Positions 34,104 through 43,256 of a DNA stretch of 64,000 nucleotides are shown here, in pieces. The stretch comes from Alkalihalobacillus sp. TS-13 (lineage in GTDB: Bacteria; Bacillota; Bacilli; Bacillales; Fictibacillaceae): assembly GCF_019720915.1 (NCBI RefSeq), contig NZ_JAHKSI010000001.1:186001-250000 (forward strand), written 5' to 3'. The notes below the pieces were generated by a model, which did no database searches, was not told the origin of the DNA, and worked only from the letters and a program-made list of their open reading frames with translations. Within the stretch, counting starts at the first letter, position 1; each line of letters begins with the position of its first letter. Position numbers and translations under genes: made by a program.

Positions 34104-34987
34104 ATGAATATTGATGTGAGAGAGTTCGAGTTGAAAACACCTGACTCAGGACCATATGGGATCGATGTATCAGATGATGGGAAAGTATGGTTCACCCAAC
34201 ACAAAGCCAACAAAATCAGTTATCTTGATACGAACGGTAAAATCAAAGAATTTGAAATCCCGACTCCTGATGCTCGGGTTCAGTGCTTACGATTTCTTCG
34301 GATGGACACATCTGGTTCACTGAAAATGGTGCAAATAAGATCGGAAAGGTGACAAACAAGGGGATATTTACGGAATACGAGTTGCCACAGCCGGATTCTG
34401 CACCCTATGGCATAACGGAAGGGGCTGATAATGACATCTGGTTCACTCAGTTGAATGGGAACCGGATAGGAAGATTGACTTCTGAAGGCGAAATCACTGA
34501 ATACGAGTTGCCGTACAAAGGATCTTACCCTTCCTTTATTACTCTTGGACCGGACAATGCCATATGGTTCACTGAAAACCAATACAATGCAATCGGAAGA
34601 ATAACCGAGAGTGGTGAATTGACCGAATATCCTATACCGACAGAAGCTGCGGGTCCAGTAGGAATTACTTCTGGCAATGATGGCGCACTGTGGTTTGTGG
34701 AAATCCTGGGTAACAAAATTGGACGGATCACAACTGCTGGGGAGATAACAGAATTCGATATTCCAACCTCGAATGCTCGGCCTCATGCGATCACAAAAGG
34801 AAAAGGCAATGAATTATGGTTCTCGGAGTGGGGAGCTAACAAAATCGGCAGGGTGACAACTGATCACGCGATTGAGGAATACCCGATTCTAACAGAAAAT
34901 GCAGAACCCCATGGGATTGCATATGGGAGTGACGGCTCAGTATGGGTCGCATTGGAATGCAACAAAATAAGTCAGTTCAAAGTATGA
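34104..34987 (+). pseudogene. vgb: Streptogramin (virginiamycin B) lyase with a one-base frameshift
   Basis: ATG 34104 follows AAGGAGG. The first 62 codons ([43 protein letters not shown]) run out of frame at about 34289, and a second frame continues with the rest of a seven-bladed propeller: repeated blocks of the form IWFTE[10 protein letters not shown], plus [40 protein letters not shown] and [14 protein letters not shown]. Vgb opens the ring of group B streptogramins and confers resistance. Restoring one base at TGCTTACG (to TGCTTAACG) rejoins the frames into [17 protein letters not shown] sequencing error is possible; if real, the gene is inactive. Confidence 0.88.
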
Positions 34988-35054
34988 ACAGTATTGGAAC
35001 CTTTTCATCTGTCCCTCGTAAATGTACTACGCTATGATTTAGGAGGGTGTTTTT

Positions 35055-36044
35055 TTGAAAGTGAAAAGCAGTCTAATGACGTTTGCCGCCGCTGGACTAC
35101 TCATCTTTTCGATGAACCCCGGTCACTCTCTGAATGGAGCTGCCGGAGTAACAGAATATGAGGAAAACCAAATTCAAAAGATCGACTACAGAATTACACC
35201 AGAGGAATTCGGTAATGCTTTCCTGGATAGTGAATTCAAAAAAATTTATCAGCAAATGAGCGATGAAATTCAGGAAAACGTACCATATGAAGACTTTAAA
35301 AGGATGGCAGAATCTTTCAATCACGGTGTGAAAACATATGAATTGGCAAGTAGTTTTACATTCAACAAACATATGCAAAGGGATGTATGGATCGATGACC
35401 ATAATACAAAAGGGATGCAGGTAGTATATAGTAAACACAAAACAATTGAAGGTTTTCAGCTAGCCCCGCTTGAATCTTATCCAGAAACGGATCAAACGTA
35501 TACTGAAAATGCGTACAATATGCCGATCCAGGACAAATGGTTTGTTTTTTGGGGAGGCACCAACCAATTGCTCAATTATCATTACTCTGCAGAAAATCAA
35601 AGGTATGCCTATGATCTAGTGATGATGAAGAACGGCAGCAGCTATCATGGAAATCCGACGAAAAATAAACACTATTATGCTTTCGGTGAGAAAGTGACTG
35701 CTCCGGCTGCTGGCAAAGTAGTCGAAGTCGTCGATGGCATTAAGGATAATGTGCCAGGCGAAATGAATTCGGAGAAACCGCTTGGTAACCATGTCATTAT
35801 TGAACATGAAAATGGAGAATATAGCTTGCTTGCCCATTTTAAAGAGGATTCGCTTTCGGTTGAGGCAGGTGAATGGGTGGAACAAGACGACCTGCTCGGA
35901 TTATGCGGGAATTCAGGAAATTCAAGTGAGCCGCATATCCATTTCCAGGTGATGGACTCACCAGATATTTGGGATGCACAATCTGTTCGGATCACGTTTG
36001 AAAAAGGAAATGAGCCTATTCAAGGAGATTTTATAACACCTTAA
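35055..36044 (+). CDS. Secreted M23 family metallopeptidase with DUF3887-like N-terminal domain
   Basis: 329 residues from TTG 35055 (AGGAGGGTG upstream). Signal peptide about 1-29. Residues about 45-120 (FLDSEFKKIYQQMSDEIQEN, YEDFKRMAESFNHG) look like DUF3887, a small fold seen before many Bacillus hydrolases. Residues about 190-315 are an LytM-type M23 domain: QRYAYDLVMM, FGEKVTAPAAGKVVEVVDG, NHVIIEHENGEYSLLAHFK and the zinc motif PHIHFQV. It probably cleaves peptidoglycan peptide bridges. A strong terminator follows. Confidence 0.87.
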   Translation: MKVKSSLMTFAAAGLLIFSMNPGHSLNGAAGVTEYEENQIQKIDYRITPEEFGNAFLDSEFKKIYQQMSDEIQENVPYEDFKRMAESFNHGVKTYELASSFTFNKHMQRDVWIDDHNTKGMQVVYSKHKTIEGFQLAPLESYPETDQTYTENAYNMPIQDKWFVFWGGTNQLLNYHYSAENQRYAYDLVMMKNGSSYHGNPTKNKHYYAFGEKVTAPAAGKVVEVVDGIKDNVPGEMNSEKPLGNHVIIEHENGEYSLLAHFKEDSLSVEAGEWVEQDDLLGLCGNSGNSSEPHIHFQVMDSPDIWDAQSVRITFEKGNEPIQGDFITP

Positions 36045-36054
36045 TAAGGGGAAG

Positions 36055-36085
36055 CTGTCCGATATATTGTCGGACAGTCTTTTTT
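36055..36085 (+). terminator. Rho-independent terminator of the M23 gene
   Basis: CTGTCCGA pairs with TCGGACAG, followed by TCTTTTTT. Confidence 0.85.
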
Positions 36086-36185
36086 GGTTGTTCTAGTTAC
36101 CAAAATTAAAATTCAATAAGACATGCATAATTTTCCAAGAATGTTTTCAAACTAACCTCGAATCAAAATTTAAGGAGGAATCTAC

Positions 36186-36719
36186 ATGTTCTTGAAAGTA
36201 AAATTCTTGTTAGTTGCATGTCTTTTCGCTACAACATTGGTAGCTTGTAACATGGGTGGCAACGATAACATGGGTGGCAACGATAACATGGGTGATAACG
36301 GCGCTGAAACAGAGAATATCGGTGATCGTGACAACGGGGTCATCGATAACAATGACCGTGCTGGGGTCATGAACAACGAACGTGTCCGAGTTGCAGAAAA
36401 AGCTGCTGAAAAGATTGAAACTATGAAACAAATAGAGGATGCGAACGTTTTCGTTACAAACGAGAATGCATATGTTGCAGCACAGTTCACTCCTGCCGTT
36501 AATACAGAAGGGGAAGTGACGAAGGAAATCGAGCAAGAAATTTCTCAGAAAGTCAAATCGACTGACCCTGACATCAACAATGTTTTCGTTTCGACAAACC
36601 CTGAGTTCTTTGATCGTTCACAGGATTATGCTGAAAAGTTTGGCCGAGGAGAGCCTGTGCAAGGTTTGTTTGATGAATTCAACGAAACGATCCGCCGCGT
36701 TTTTCCTAACGCCCGCTAA
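36186..36719 (+). CDS. YhcN/YlaJ family sporulation lipoprotein
   Basis: 177 residues; AAGGAGG precedes the ATG. Lipobox TTLVACN (Cys about residue 21). Immediately after lies a short tandem repeat, NMGGNDNMGGNDNMGD, from 18-bp direct repeats (36248-36300). The C-terminal half (RVRVAEKAAEKIETMKQIED, NVFVTNENAYVAAQF, ISQKVKSTDPDINNVFVSTN, EPVQGLFDEFNETIRRVFPN) is the YhcN/YlaJ domain of forespore or spore-membrane lipoproteins. Such genes are typically under sigma-G or sigma-F; I could not identify the promoter. It is monocistronic, with a terminator. Confidence 0.9.
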   Translation: MFLKVKFLLVACLFATTLVACNMGGNDNMGGNDNMGDNGAETENIGDRDNGVIDNNDRAGVMNNERVRVAEKAAEKIETMKQIEDANVFVTNENAYVAAQFTPAVNTEGEVTKEIEQEISQKVKSTDPDINNVFVSTNPEFFDRSQDYAEKFGRGEPVQGLFDEFNETIRRVFPNAR

Positions 36720-36738
36720 GACATCCATAAGTAAAATC

Positions 36739-36775
36739 AAAAAAACCGATCCAGACTACTGGATCGGTTTTTTTG
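36739..36775 (+). terminator. Strong bidirectional-looking terminator
   Basis: AACCGATCCAG (36744-36754) pairs with CTGGATCGGTT (36759-36769), flanked by A and T runs. Confidence 0.85.
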
Positions 36776-37157
36776 CACTTAAAGAAAGTATAAATACTTT
36801 TTTCAGTATAAGTGCAACTAAAGGCTCAGCCTACGCCTAAGGCTTGACATTGCCAAGTTTTCTTTATGTTGAAAAACTGAAATTCTGGAATTCTGGGTTG
36901 GAATTCTGGAATTATCAAAAAAATTCTAGGATTAACCTTAAAATTTCTTGGATTATCGATCAGACTTACTTACACACACGTACAATCCTACCATTCCTCC
37001 GTTCCCATAAAATGTATGATTATTTAATAAATGTATACCCGGATAAAATGAAAGCGCTTTAATAAAGAATTTTCATAAAAGATGTTGAATAAAAATACTT
37101 AAATATGTATAATAATCCGAAACAGAAGACAGAAGAGCAGATAGGAGATGGAGTCAT
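36776..37157. other. Gap before argC with small repeats
   Basis: GCACTTA/TAAGTGC form a weak hairpin (36775-36822). Around 36881-36920 there are three copies of the short motif GGAATTCTGG. TGAAAGCGCTTTAA (37049-37062) resembles a cre site with one consensus mismatch. No coding region. Confidence 0.4.
37085..37113 (+). promoter_or_regulatory. argC promoter with ARG box
   Basis: TTGAAT (37085-37090), 17-bp spacer, TATAAT (37108-37113). The TTGAATAAAAATAC over the -35 matches the AhrC/ArgR ARG-box pattern and is shared with the argF promoter. Confidence 0.8.
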
Positions 37158-38195
37158 TTGAAAGCAGCGATTATCGGAGGAACCGGTTATGGGGCAGTTG
37201 AGCTTGTGAGGTTGCTTCATAACCACCCCCTAGTTGAAATTTCCACTATTGTTTCCCACTCGAACAGCGGCAAGGAGCTTCAATCGATCTACCCGCATTT
37301 ATCACACATCATCGACACTTCTTTTGCTGCGATGGACGTGGCGAAAGTCAGTGAAGAAGTGGATCTCGTATTTTTCGGAACGCCATCAGGAGTCAGTTCG
37401 GAACTGATCCCACAATTCATGGAACACGGAGTGAAGTGCATCGATCTAGCTGGTGACTTTCGGTTGAAGTCCCCTGACATCTATGAAACGTGGTATAAGA
37501 AAAGCGCACCACCTCCACAATACACAGATCAAGCAATCTACGGGTTGAGCGAAATTTATCCGGACGATGTGAAAAATGCGACCCTGATCGCGAACCCCGG
37601 ATGTTATCCGACAGCAACGTTGCTTGCGCTCATTCCAGTTTTAAAAGAAAAGCTGATTGAGCCGCAATCGATCATCATCGACGCGAAGTCTGGACTCTCA
37701 GGAGCAGGGAGAAGCCAATCACTGACCGCACATTTCTCGGAAACGAACGAAAACTTCCGGGCATACAAAGTGGCCGCGCATCAGCACATCCCGGAAATTG
37801 AACAGGTCCTCGTCAAGGAAAGCGGCGACGATCTTCAGGTTTCATTCACTCCTCATCTTGTGCCGATGACAAGAGGCATCATGTGTACGATCTATTCGAA
37901 TTTGACAACAGGAAAAACGACAGAAGAACTCATCTCGTTATACAAATCATTTTACAAGGACCATCCTTTTGTTCGGATCCGTCCTGAGGGGATCATCCCT
38001 GCAACCAAAGAGGTGTACGGAAGCAACTATTGCGACATCGGTTTTAAAGTGGATGACCGGACTGGCAGGGTGACGATCGTTTCTGTAATCGACAACCTCG
38101 TCAAAGGTGCGGCAGGTCAAGCGATCCAGAATATGAATCTGATGCAAGGATGGGATGAACAGACAGGGCTCACCAATGTGCCGATTTATCCATAA
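37158..38195 (+). CDS. argC: N-acetyl-gamma-glutamyl-phosphate reductase
   Basis: 345 residues from a TTG start, preceded by GGAGATGGAG. It reduces N-acetylglutamyl phosphate to the semialdehyde with NADPH, step three of arginine synthesis. The NADP fold is IIGGTGYGAVELVRLLHNHP (4-23); the catalytic Cys is in IANPGCYPTATLLAL (about 145), and KSGLSGAGRS and AHQHIPEIEQ are further family blocks. First gene of argCJBD, with an ARG-box promoter directly upstream. The coding region is noticeably GC-richer than the intergenic flanks. Confidence 0.96.
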   Translation: MKAAIIGGTGYGAVELVRLLHNHPLVEISTIVSHSNSGKELQSIYPHLSHIIDTSFAAMDVAKVSEEVDLVFFGTPSGVSSELIPQFMEHGVKCIDLAGDFRLKSPDIYETWYKKSAPPPQYTDQAIYGLSEIYPDDVKNATLIANPGCYPTATLLALIPVLKEKLIEPQSIIIDAKSGLSGAGRSQSLTAHFSETNENFRAYKVAAHQHIPEIEQVLVKESGDDLQVSFTPHLVPMTRGIMCTIYSNLTTGKTTEELISLYKSFYKDHPFVRIRPEGIIPATKEVYGSNYCDIGFKVDDRTGRVTIVSVIDNLVKGAAGQAIQNMNLMQGWDEQTGLTNVPIYP

Positions 38196-38210
38196 AGGAG
38201 AGGAGGAACG

Positions 38211-39440
38211 ATGATGCAAGCAGTGAAAACGAACGAAATCGTCGGTGTAAAAGATGGGGGTGTCACCACGCCGCTAGGATTCAAAGCTGGCGGGATTCAT
38301 TGCGGACTCCGGAAGACGCGTCTTGATCTCGGGTATGTTTTATCAGAAGTTCCGGCTGTGACTGCAGGTGTCTACACGACGAACCAATTTCAAGCTCCTC
38401 CGTTAAAAGTGACGCAGGAAAGCATCGCGGTCGAGGAGAAAATCCAGGCGATACTTGTGAACTCGGCGGTTGCGAATGCATGTACTGGTACTCAAGGATT
38501 AGCGGATGCTTACCAAATGCAGCAAGTGTTCGCGGAGGAACTCGGTATAGCGAAGCATCATGTCGCCGTTACGTCGACGGGTGTGATTGGTGTCCATTTG
38601 CCGATGGAGAAGATCAAGTCCGGCGTGAAAAAAATCCTTGCGGAAAAACACGAAGGTGCCGTGAACTTCGAGGAGGCGATCCTCACAACCGATACGACGG
38701 TCAAACACCATGCGGTCCAGTTCGAGATCGACGGAAAACTAGTGAGTATCGGTGGAGCTGCGAAAGGCTCTGGGATGATCCACCCGAACATGGCAACGAT
38801 GCTTGGTTTCATCACCACCGACGTCAACATCGCGCATGAGAGTCTGCAGGCAGGATTACGACAGGTGACGGACGAGACGTTCAACATGATCACGGTCGAT
38901 GGCGATACGAGTACGAACGACATGGTGCTCACGCTGGCAAACGGAAAGGCAGGCAATGAACCGCTCACCGAGGACCACCCGGATTGGGACGTATTTTTAC
39001 AAGGATTGAAGACAGTCTGTGCGTCACTTGCGCAAAAGATTGCACGTGATGGAGAAGGAGCAACGAAACTGATCGAGGTCCACGTGAAAGGGGCGACAAG
39101 CGGAACTGCTGCACGCGCCGTCGGAAAGGCGGTCATCTCCTCCAACCTCGTGAAGACGGCGATTTACGGGACGGATCCGAACTGGGGAAGAATCGTTTGT
39201 GCGATTGGTTATAGCGGGGAGAAGGTCGAACCGGAAAAGGTCAGTGTTTCCCTAGGTAATATTCCAGTCGTCATCAATGGTCTGCCATGCCCTTTCAGCG
39301 AAGAGGAAGCATCGAACTATTTGAAACAGGAAAATGTGAATATTTATGTGGAGCTGAATCAAGGTGATCATGAAGCGACAGCCTGGGGCTGTGATCTGTC
39401 CTATGATTACGTGAAAATCAATGCATCGTATCGAACATAA
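38211..39440 (+). CDS. argJ: Bifunctional glutamate N-acetyltransferase / amino-acid acetyltransferase
   Basis: 409 residues; ATG 38211 or 38214 after GGAGAGGAGG. ArgJ recycles acetyl from acetylornithine to glutamate and may also use acetyl-CoA. Self-cleavage occurs before the Thr in KGSGMIHPNMATMLGF (about residue 190), which is intact. Other marks are SAVANACTGTQGL, VTSTGVIGV and YGTDPNWGRIVCAIGYSG. A normal-length protein; it starts 15 bp after argC and 11 bp before argB. Confidence 0.96.
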   Translation: MMQAVKTNEIVGVKDGGVTTPLGFKAGGIHCGLRKTRLDLGYVLSEVPAVTAGVYTTNQFQAPPLKVTQESIAVEEKIQAILVNSAVANACTGTQGLADAYQMQQVFAEELGIAKHHVAVTSTGVIGVHLPMEKIKSGVKKILAEKHEGAVNFEEAILTTDTTVKHHAVQFEIDGKLVSIGGAAKGSGMIHPNMATMLGFITTDVNIAHESLQAGLRQVTDETFNMITVDGDTSTNDMVLTLANGKAGNEPLTEDHPDWDVFLQGLKTVCASLAQKIARDGEGATKLIEVHVKGATSGTAARAVGKAVISSNLVKTAIYGTDPNWGRIVCAIGYSGEKVEPEKVSVSLGNIPVVINGLPCPFSEEEASNYLKQENVNIYVELNQGDHEATAWGCDLSYDYVKINASYRT

Positions 39441-39451
39441 GGAGGAAGCTG

Positions 39452-40258
39452 ATGAACTATCTTGTCATCAAGTGTGGCGGAAGTGTTTTGGAAGCGTTAC
39501 CCGAATCGTTTTATGAAAATATCGTCCATTTGCAGAAGGAGCTTGATGTGAAGCCGGTCATCGTCCATGGCGGCGGCCCGCTCATTTCTTCGCTTTTGAA
39601 AAAGATGGGCACGGAAACAACCTTTGTCAACGGACTGCGCGTGACGACTGAAGAAGTGCTCGATGTCGTCGAAATGGTGCTGAGCGGATCAGTCAATAAA
39701 CAGATTGTCCGACACCTGGTTGAAGCCGGTGGTGCCGCTTACGGCTTGAGCGGGATCGATGGCGGTCTTTTGAAAGCGAAAAAGCTGGAAAGTGCTGTGG
39801 ACCTCGGCTACGTCGGAAAAATCTTTCACGTTGAAACGAAGCTGATTTCGCAGCTCGGTGACCACGGGTATATCCCTGTCATTTCACCGCTCGGGATTGA
39901 TGAACGGGGACAGCGGTACAACATCAATGGCGACATCGCTGCTGCGGAAGTGGCGAAAGCGCTTGGTGCGAAGCTTTGTCTGATCAGCGATATACCAGGA
40001 ATATATGTAGAGGAAGCAGACGAAAAGCAGGTACTCCATTCCGTGACGAAGGATGATATTTTACAGCTGATGAAGTCCGAAGTGATTACTGGCGGGATGA
40101 TCCCGAAAGTGAAATCGGCGATCGATGCGCTTGAGCACGGGGTGCCTGAGGTGTCGATCATAAACGGGATGGCCGTAGATGCACTGATCGATTTTTCTAC
40201 AGGGAAAGAAATTGGTACGAAAATCACACTAGCTGAGGAGGTCGCACATGTCCACTGA
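39452..40258 (+). CDS. argB: Acetylglutamate kinase
   Basis: 268 residues; AAGGAGGAAGCTG precedes the ATG. It phosphorylates N-acetylglutamate with ATP. The amino-acid-kinase fold shows IKCGGSVLEALPESF, PVIVHGGGPLISSLLKKM, and GDIAAAEVAKALGAKLCLIS, with MIPKVKSAIDAL near the end. Its last 11 bases overlap argD, so translation is coupled. The form is likely arginine-insensitive, as is usual with the acetyl-recycling ArgJ route, but this is not shown by the sequence. Confidence 0.95.
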   Translation: MNYLVIKCGGSVLEALPESFYENIVHLQKELDVKPVIVHGGGPLISSLLKKMGTETTFVNGLRVTTEEVLDVVEMVLSGSVNKQIVRHLVEAGGAAYGLSGIDGGLLKAKKLESAVDLGYVGKIFHVETKLISQLGDHGYIPVISPLGIDERGQRYNINGDIAAAEVAKALGAKLCLISDIPGIYVEEADEKQVLHSVTKDDILQLMKSEVITGGMIPKVKSAIDALEHGVPEVSIINGMAVDALIDFSTGKEIGTKITLAEEVAHVH

Positions 40259-41435
40259 ACTACTCACAGAAATCTCGCCTCTCATGAAAACATACAACCG
40301 GTTTCCGATTACACTTGAAAAAGGGAAAGGAAGCTACGTCTGGGACCAGGAAGGGAACAAGTATCTCGATTTCACCTCAGGCATCGCCACATGCAACCTG
40401 GGTCACGTTCCCGATGTTGTCAAGAAACGGGTGGAATTGCAATTGGAGAAGCTCTGGCACTGTTCGAACCTATATCATATCCCAGAACAGGAGGCGGTCG
40501 CCGAGCTGTTGGTGAAACATAGCTGCGGTGATCAGGTCTTCTTCTGTAATAGCGGGGCTGAGGCGAATGAGGCTGCGATCAAACTGGCACGGAAGTATGC
40601 GCGTGGGGTGAAAGGTGAAGAGGAGGCTTGCGAGATTGTGACCTTCAACCAATCATTCCACGGGCGGACAATGGCGACGCTTTCTGCCACCGGTCAGGCG
40701 AAGATCCAGGATGGTTTTGCCCCGTTGCTTCAGGGGTTCCGGCATCTACCTTTTAATGATGTCGAGGCGTTGCAACAGCTTCCATCCGATAAAACGTGTG
40801 CGGTGCTGGTCGAACTTGTCCAGGGCGAAGGGGGCGTGATTCCGGCGGACGCGGATTGGATGCAGCAGCTTGAGGACATTTGTAAAGCGAACGGAATCCT
40901 GTTGATGGTCGATGAAATTCAGACGGGAATGGGCCGGACCGGAACCCTGTTTGCTTATGAGCAATACGGCATCGATCCAGATGTGATTACGGTTGCCAAG
41001 GGACTCGGTTCGGGCTTTCCGATCGGTGCGGTGATTGCGAAAGGAAAAGTGGGGGAAGCCTTCGGACCGGGAACGCACGGGAGTACGTTCGGAGGGAATC
41101 CGTTGGTGTCCTCGGCGGCCTTTGCGACAGTCAACCATCTCGTTTCAAGCGATGTCATCAACGAAACATTCATCCTCGGTCACTATTTGAAAAATCAGAT
41201 GGAGCAAATGAAGGTCGAGTTTGCGGATATAAAAGAAGTGCGTGGAAAAGGATTGCTGCTCGGGATCGAGATAAACGGCAAGGCGATCTCTGTCGTGGAA
41301 AAAGCGCGAGCGAAAGGCGTGCTGATTTTGGTAGCGGGACCGAATGTAGTGAGGATCCTGCCACCACTCACCACTTCAAAGGAAGAAATCGATATGTTCG
41401 TCGCTGTTTTGAAGGAAGTCTTTACAGAAGCTTGA
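40248..41435 (+). CDS. argD: Acetylornithine aminotransferase
   Basis: 395 residues, class III PLP aminotransferase. GAGGAGG lies within the argB 3' end. The PLP lysine is in VITVAKGLGSGFPIGAVIA (about residue 248), with EANEAAIKLARKYA, FHGRTMATLSATG and VDEIQTGMGRTGTLFAYEQY as family blocks. It transfers the amino group of glutamate to N-acetylglutamate semialdehyde. Last of argCJBD; in B. subtilis carAB and argF follow, but here neither does. A hairpin follows the stop at once. Confidence 0.95.
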   Translation: MSTELLTEISPLMKTYNRFPITLEKGKGSYVWDQEGNKYLDFTSGIATCNLGHVPDVVKKRVELQLEKLWHCSNLYHIPEQEAVAELLVKHSCGDQVFFCNSGAEANEAAIKLARKYARGVKGEEEACEIVTFNQSFHGRTMATLSATGQAKIQDGFAPLLQGFRHLPFNDVEALQQLPSDKTCAVLVELVQGEGGVIPADADWMQQLEDICKANGILLMVDEIQTGMGRTGTLFAYEQYGIDPDVITVAKGLGSGFPIGAVIAKGKVGEAFGPGTHGSTFGGNPLVSSAAFATVNHLVSSDVINETFILGHYLKNQMEQMKVEFADIKEVRGKGLLLGIEINGKAISVVEKARAKGVLILVAGPNVVRILPPLTTSKEEIDMFVAVLKEVFTEA

Positions 41436-41447
41436 AAAATCAATAAG

Positions 41448-41475
41448 GATAAACTCATTTTCAATGAGTTTTATC
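41448..41475 (+). terminator. Hairpin terminator after argD
   Basis: GATAAACTCATT (41448-41459) pairs with AATGAGTTTTATC (41463-41475) over a 3-nt loop. Confidence 0.7.
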
Positions 41476-41561
41476 ATATGGAATCATCATACGACAAGTC
41501 CGGGAGTAGAATCGGGTTCCAATGTCCGTATGAAAGCTCCATACGACTAGTCTAGCCTGAT
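41476..41561. repeat. Dispersed repeat family R2, copy a
   Basis: Alternating forward and inverted short units: ATCATACGACAAGTCCGGGA, TGTCCGTATGAAAG, TCCATACGACTAGTC. The same arrangement is seen at 50243-50345. Confidence 0.6.
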
Positions 41562-41602
41562 AATCTAGTTTTAGTGACCGTAAACTCATCGTGAATAACG
41601 AT

Positions 41603-41645
41603 AGAAACACCCCGAGTACTCATCGCATTCGGGGTGTTTCTATTT
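41603..41645 (+). terminator. Strong hairpin terminator
   Basis: AGAAACACCCCGA (41603-41615) pairs perfectly with TCGGGGTGTTTCT (41629-41641). It may back up the argD terminator. The following 290 bp before the VOC gene have no feature apart from a presumed promoter. Confidence 0.85.
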
Positions 41646-41935
41646 AATGGCTGATGCATGGCGGTCCGCATCAACCTGGTAAAGGAGAGGAGGCTTTGCT
41701 TTTATTCGACGTAAAAAGTCGTTTGAAAAGGGGGAGGATCCCTTTTCATACTCTATCATACGTAGTTTGATAGAATGTGATTGTGCGTTTGCTAGATTAA
41801 TAGAAATAAATTTGATAGATTTAAACTTATTTGTGGGTGGTCAAGGCCTTGGTGAACATTTCTTCATTTTTTAAAAGGACATATCCATTTCAACCAGAAT
41901 TGTTTAGTTATAAAGAATTAGGAGGAGTTTACGAA

Positions 41936-42340
41936 ATGAAGATGCTCGAAGCCATTCCTGCTTTGCCTGTAAAGGATCTTAAGAGCAGTATTGCGTTTTA
42001 TCGAGACACATTAGGGTTTGCGCTTGTTCATGAAGAGGATGGTTTTGCGGTACTAACCTGGGATGAGATCGAGATCCACCTCTGGCTTGCGAATGATGAA
42101 CGGTGGCGGATGGTGGACAGGCCAGCTCCCGTCATTTCAGGTGCTGAGTCGTTCATTGCCGGGACAGCAAGCTGTCGGATCGGTATGGATGGTGTTGATG
42201 AACTTCACGGACGCCTGGCGGAACTTGAGATTTTGCATCCGAATGCACCTCTCGGAAACCGCCCATGGGGAGTCCGGGAATTTGCCGTTGTGGATCCGGA
42301 CAACAATCTGATCACATTTTATGAGCGATTGGTGCGTTGA
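41936..42340 (+). CDS. VOC family / bleomycin-resistance-like protein
   Basis: 134 residues from ATG 41936, 8 nt after GGAGGAG; longer in-frame extension upstream lacks a ribosome site. AIPALPVKDLKSSIAFYRDT then LGFALVHEEDGFAVLTWDEI and the C-terminal WGVREFAVVDPDNNLITFYE are typical of the bleomycin-binding subgroup of VOC proteins (dimeric, sequestering the drug), but substrate cannot be assigned. It is followed 19 bp later by a DUF1697 gene, perhaps co-transcribed. Confidence 0.8.
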   Translation: MKMLEAIPALPVKDLKSSIAFYRDTLGFALVHEEDGFAVLTWDEIEIHLWLANDERWRMVDRPAPVISGAESFIAGTASCRIGMDGVDELHGRLAELEILHPNAPLGNRPWGVREFAVVDPDNNLITFYERLVR

Positions 42341-42359
42341 TGTTGAAAGGAGTAAGAGA

Positions 42360-42904
42360 ATGACTGTTCACATTGCGCTGTTGCGCGGAATAAATGTTGG
42401 TGGAAAGAAAAGAGTAAAGATGGATCAGTTGAAGGAAATCTTTGCGTCACTCGGGTTCCGAAATGTGAAAACCTATATCCAAAGCGGGAATGTGATGTTT
42501 GAAGCAGATGAGACAGAAGGGCTTGGTGGGCAGATTGAACGTAGGTTAAAAGAAGAATTAGGATTCGAGGTGCCAGTTCTCATCAAAACACAGGAAGAGT
42601 GGGAGAAAGCGATCGAACAAAATCCGTATGATGTTGAGGCATTAGATGAGAATGAAAAGTTGCATGTGAGCTTTTTGGCAAAAGAGCCGACGCCTGAGGT
42701 GGTGGAAGAGCTCATGACGTGTAAAGTGATGTGGATGAGATCCGAATTTTAGGTGTTACAGTCTACACCCTCTGTCGAAACGGGTACCACAAAACCCTCT
42801 TCTCAAATGCATTTATCGAGAAAAAGCTGGGGGTAAATGCGACAACACGTAATTGGAACTCCGTGATCAAAATCGGAGATATGAGTAAAGCAATAGTTGA
42901 ATAA
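42360..42904 (+). pseudogene. DUF1697 protein, frameshifted
   Basis: ATG 42360 follows AAGGAG. The frame reads TVHIALLRGINVGGKKRVKM, FRNVKTYIQSGNVMFEADE and on to CKVMWMRSEF, then stops at 42752. In another frame the family's C-terminus continues: DVDEIRILGVTVYTLCRNGY, FSNAFIEKKLGVNATTRNWN, ending at 42904. Adding one A to the AAA at about 42722-42725 restores one 181-residue protein. DUF1697 proteins have no known function. The short A-run makes a sequencing error possible. Confidence 0.85.
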
Positions 42905-42913
42905 AATGATGAT

Positions 42914-42944
42914 GAAAGCAGTCCGATGGGGGTCTGCTTTTTCT
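42914..42944 (+). terminator. Terminator after the DUF1697 gene
   Basis: AAAGCAG and CTGCTTT form a hairpin (inner CC/GG pairs also fit), followed by TTC. Confidence 0.7.
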
Positions 42945-43111
42945 ATTGAGTGAAACTGTTGACGTGGGCTTAGCCCTTTAAGAGCGAAAAAACAGTTTGA
43001 GGTACTCATTGAAACATTATGTGAGACCGTATAAATGCAAAATACAAAAATATACGTACACAAGGCTCTTAATTTGTGCTCCTATCAAAATTTTCATAGT
43101 AACTTTATACT

Positions 43112-43141
43112 ACCGGACTTAGGTCCCTAAGACTTTCCGGT
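43112..43141. repeat. Nested palindrome in the gap before the protease
   Basis: ACCGGA (43112-43117) and TCCGGT (43136-43141) enclose CTTAGG/CTAAG. The rest of 42945-43256 is otherwise featureless apart from the protease ribosome site. Confidence 0.4.
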
Positions 43142-43256
43142 TAGTCGAAATAGACCTTTGGTTCTTAGCGGTTACGCCCTCTGGATAATAGCGGATTTTG
43201 CCAGTTTCGTGAAATAATTGAAGTATTAAAAAAATTAGCAAAACGGAGGGCGAGAG

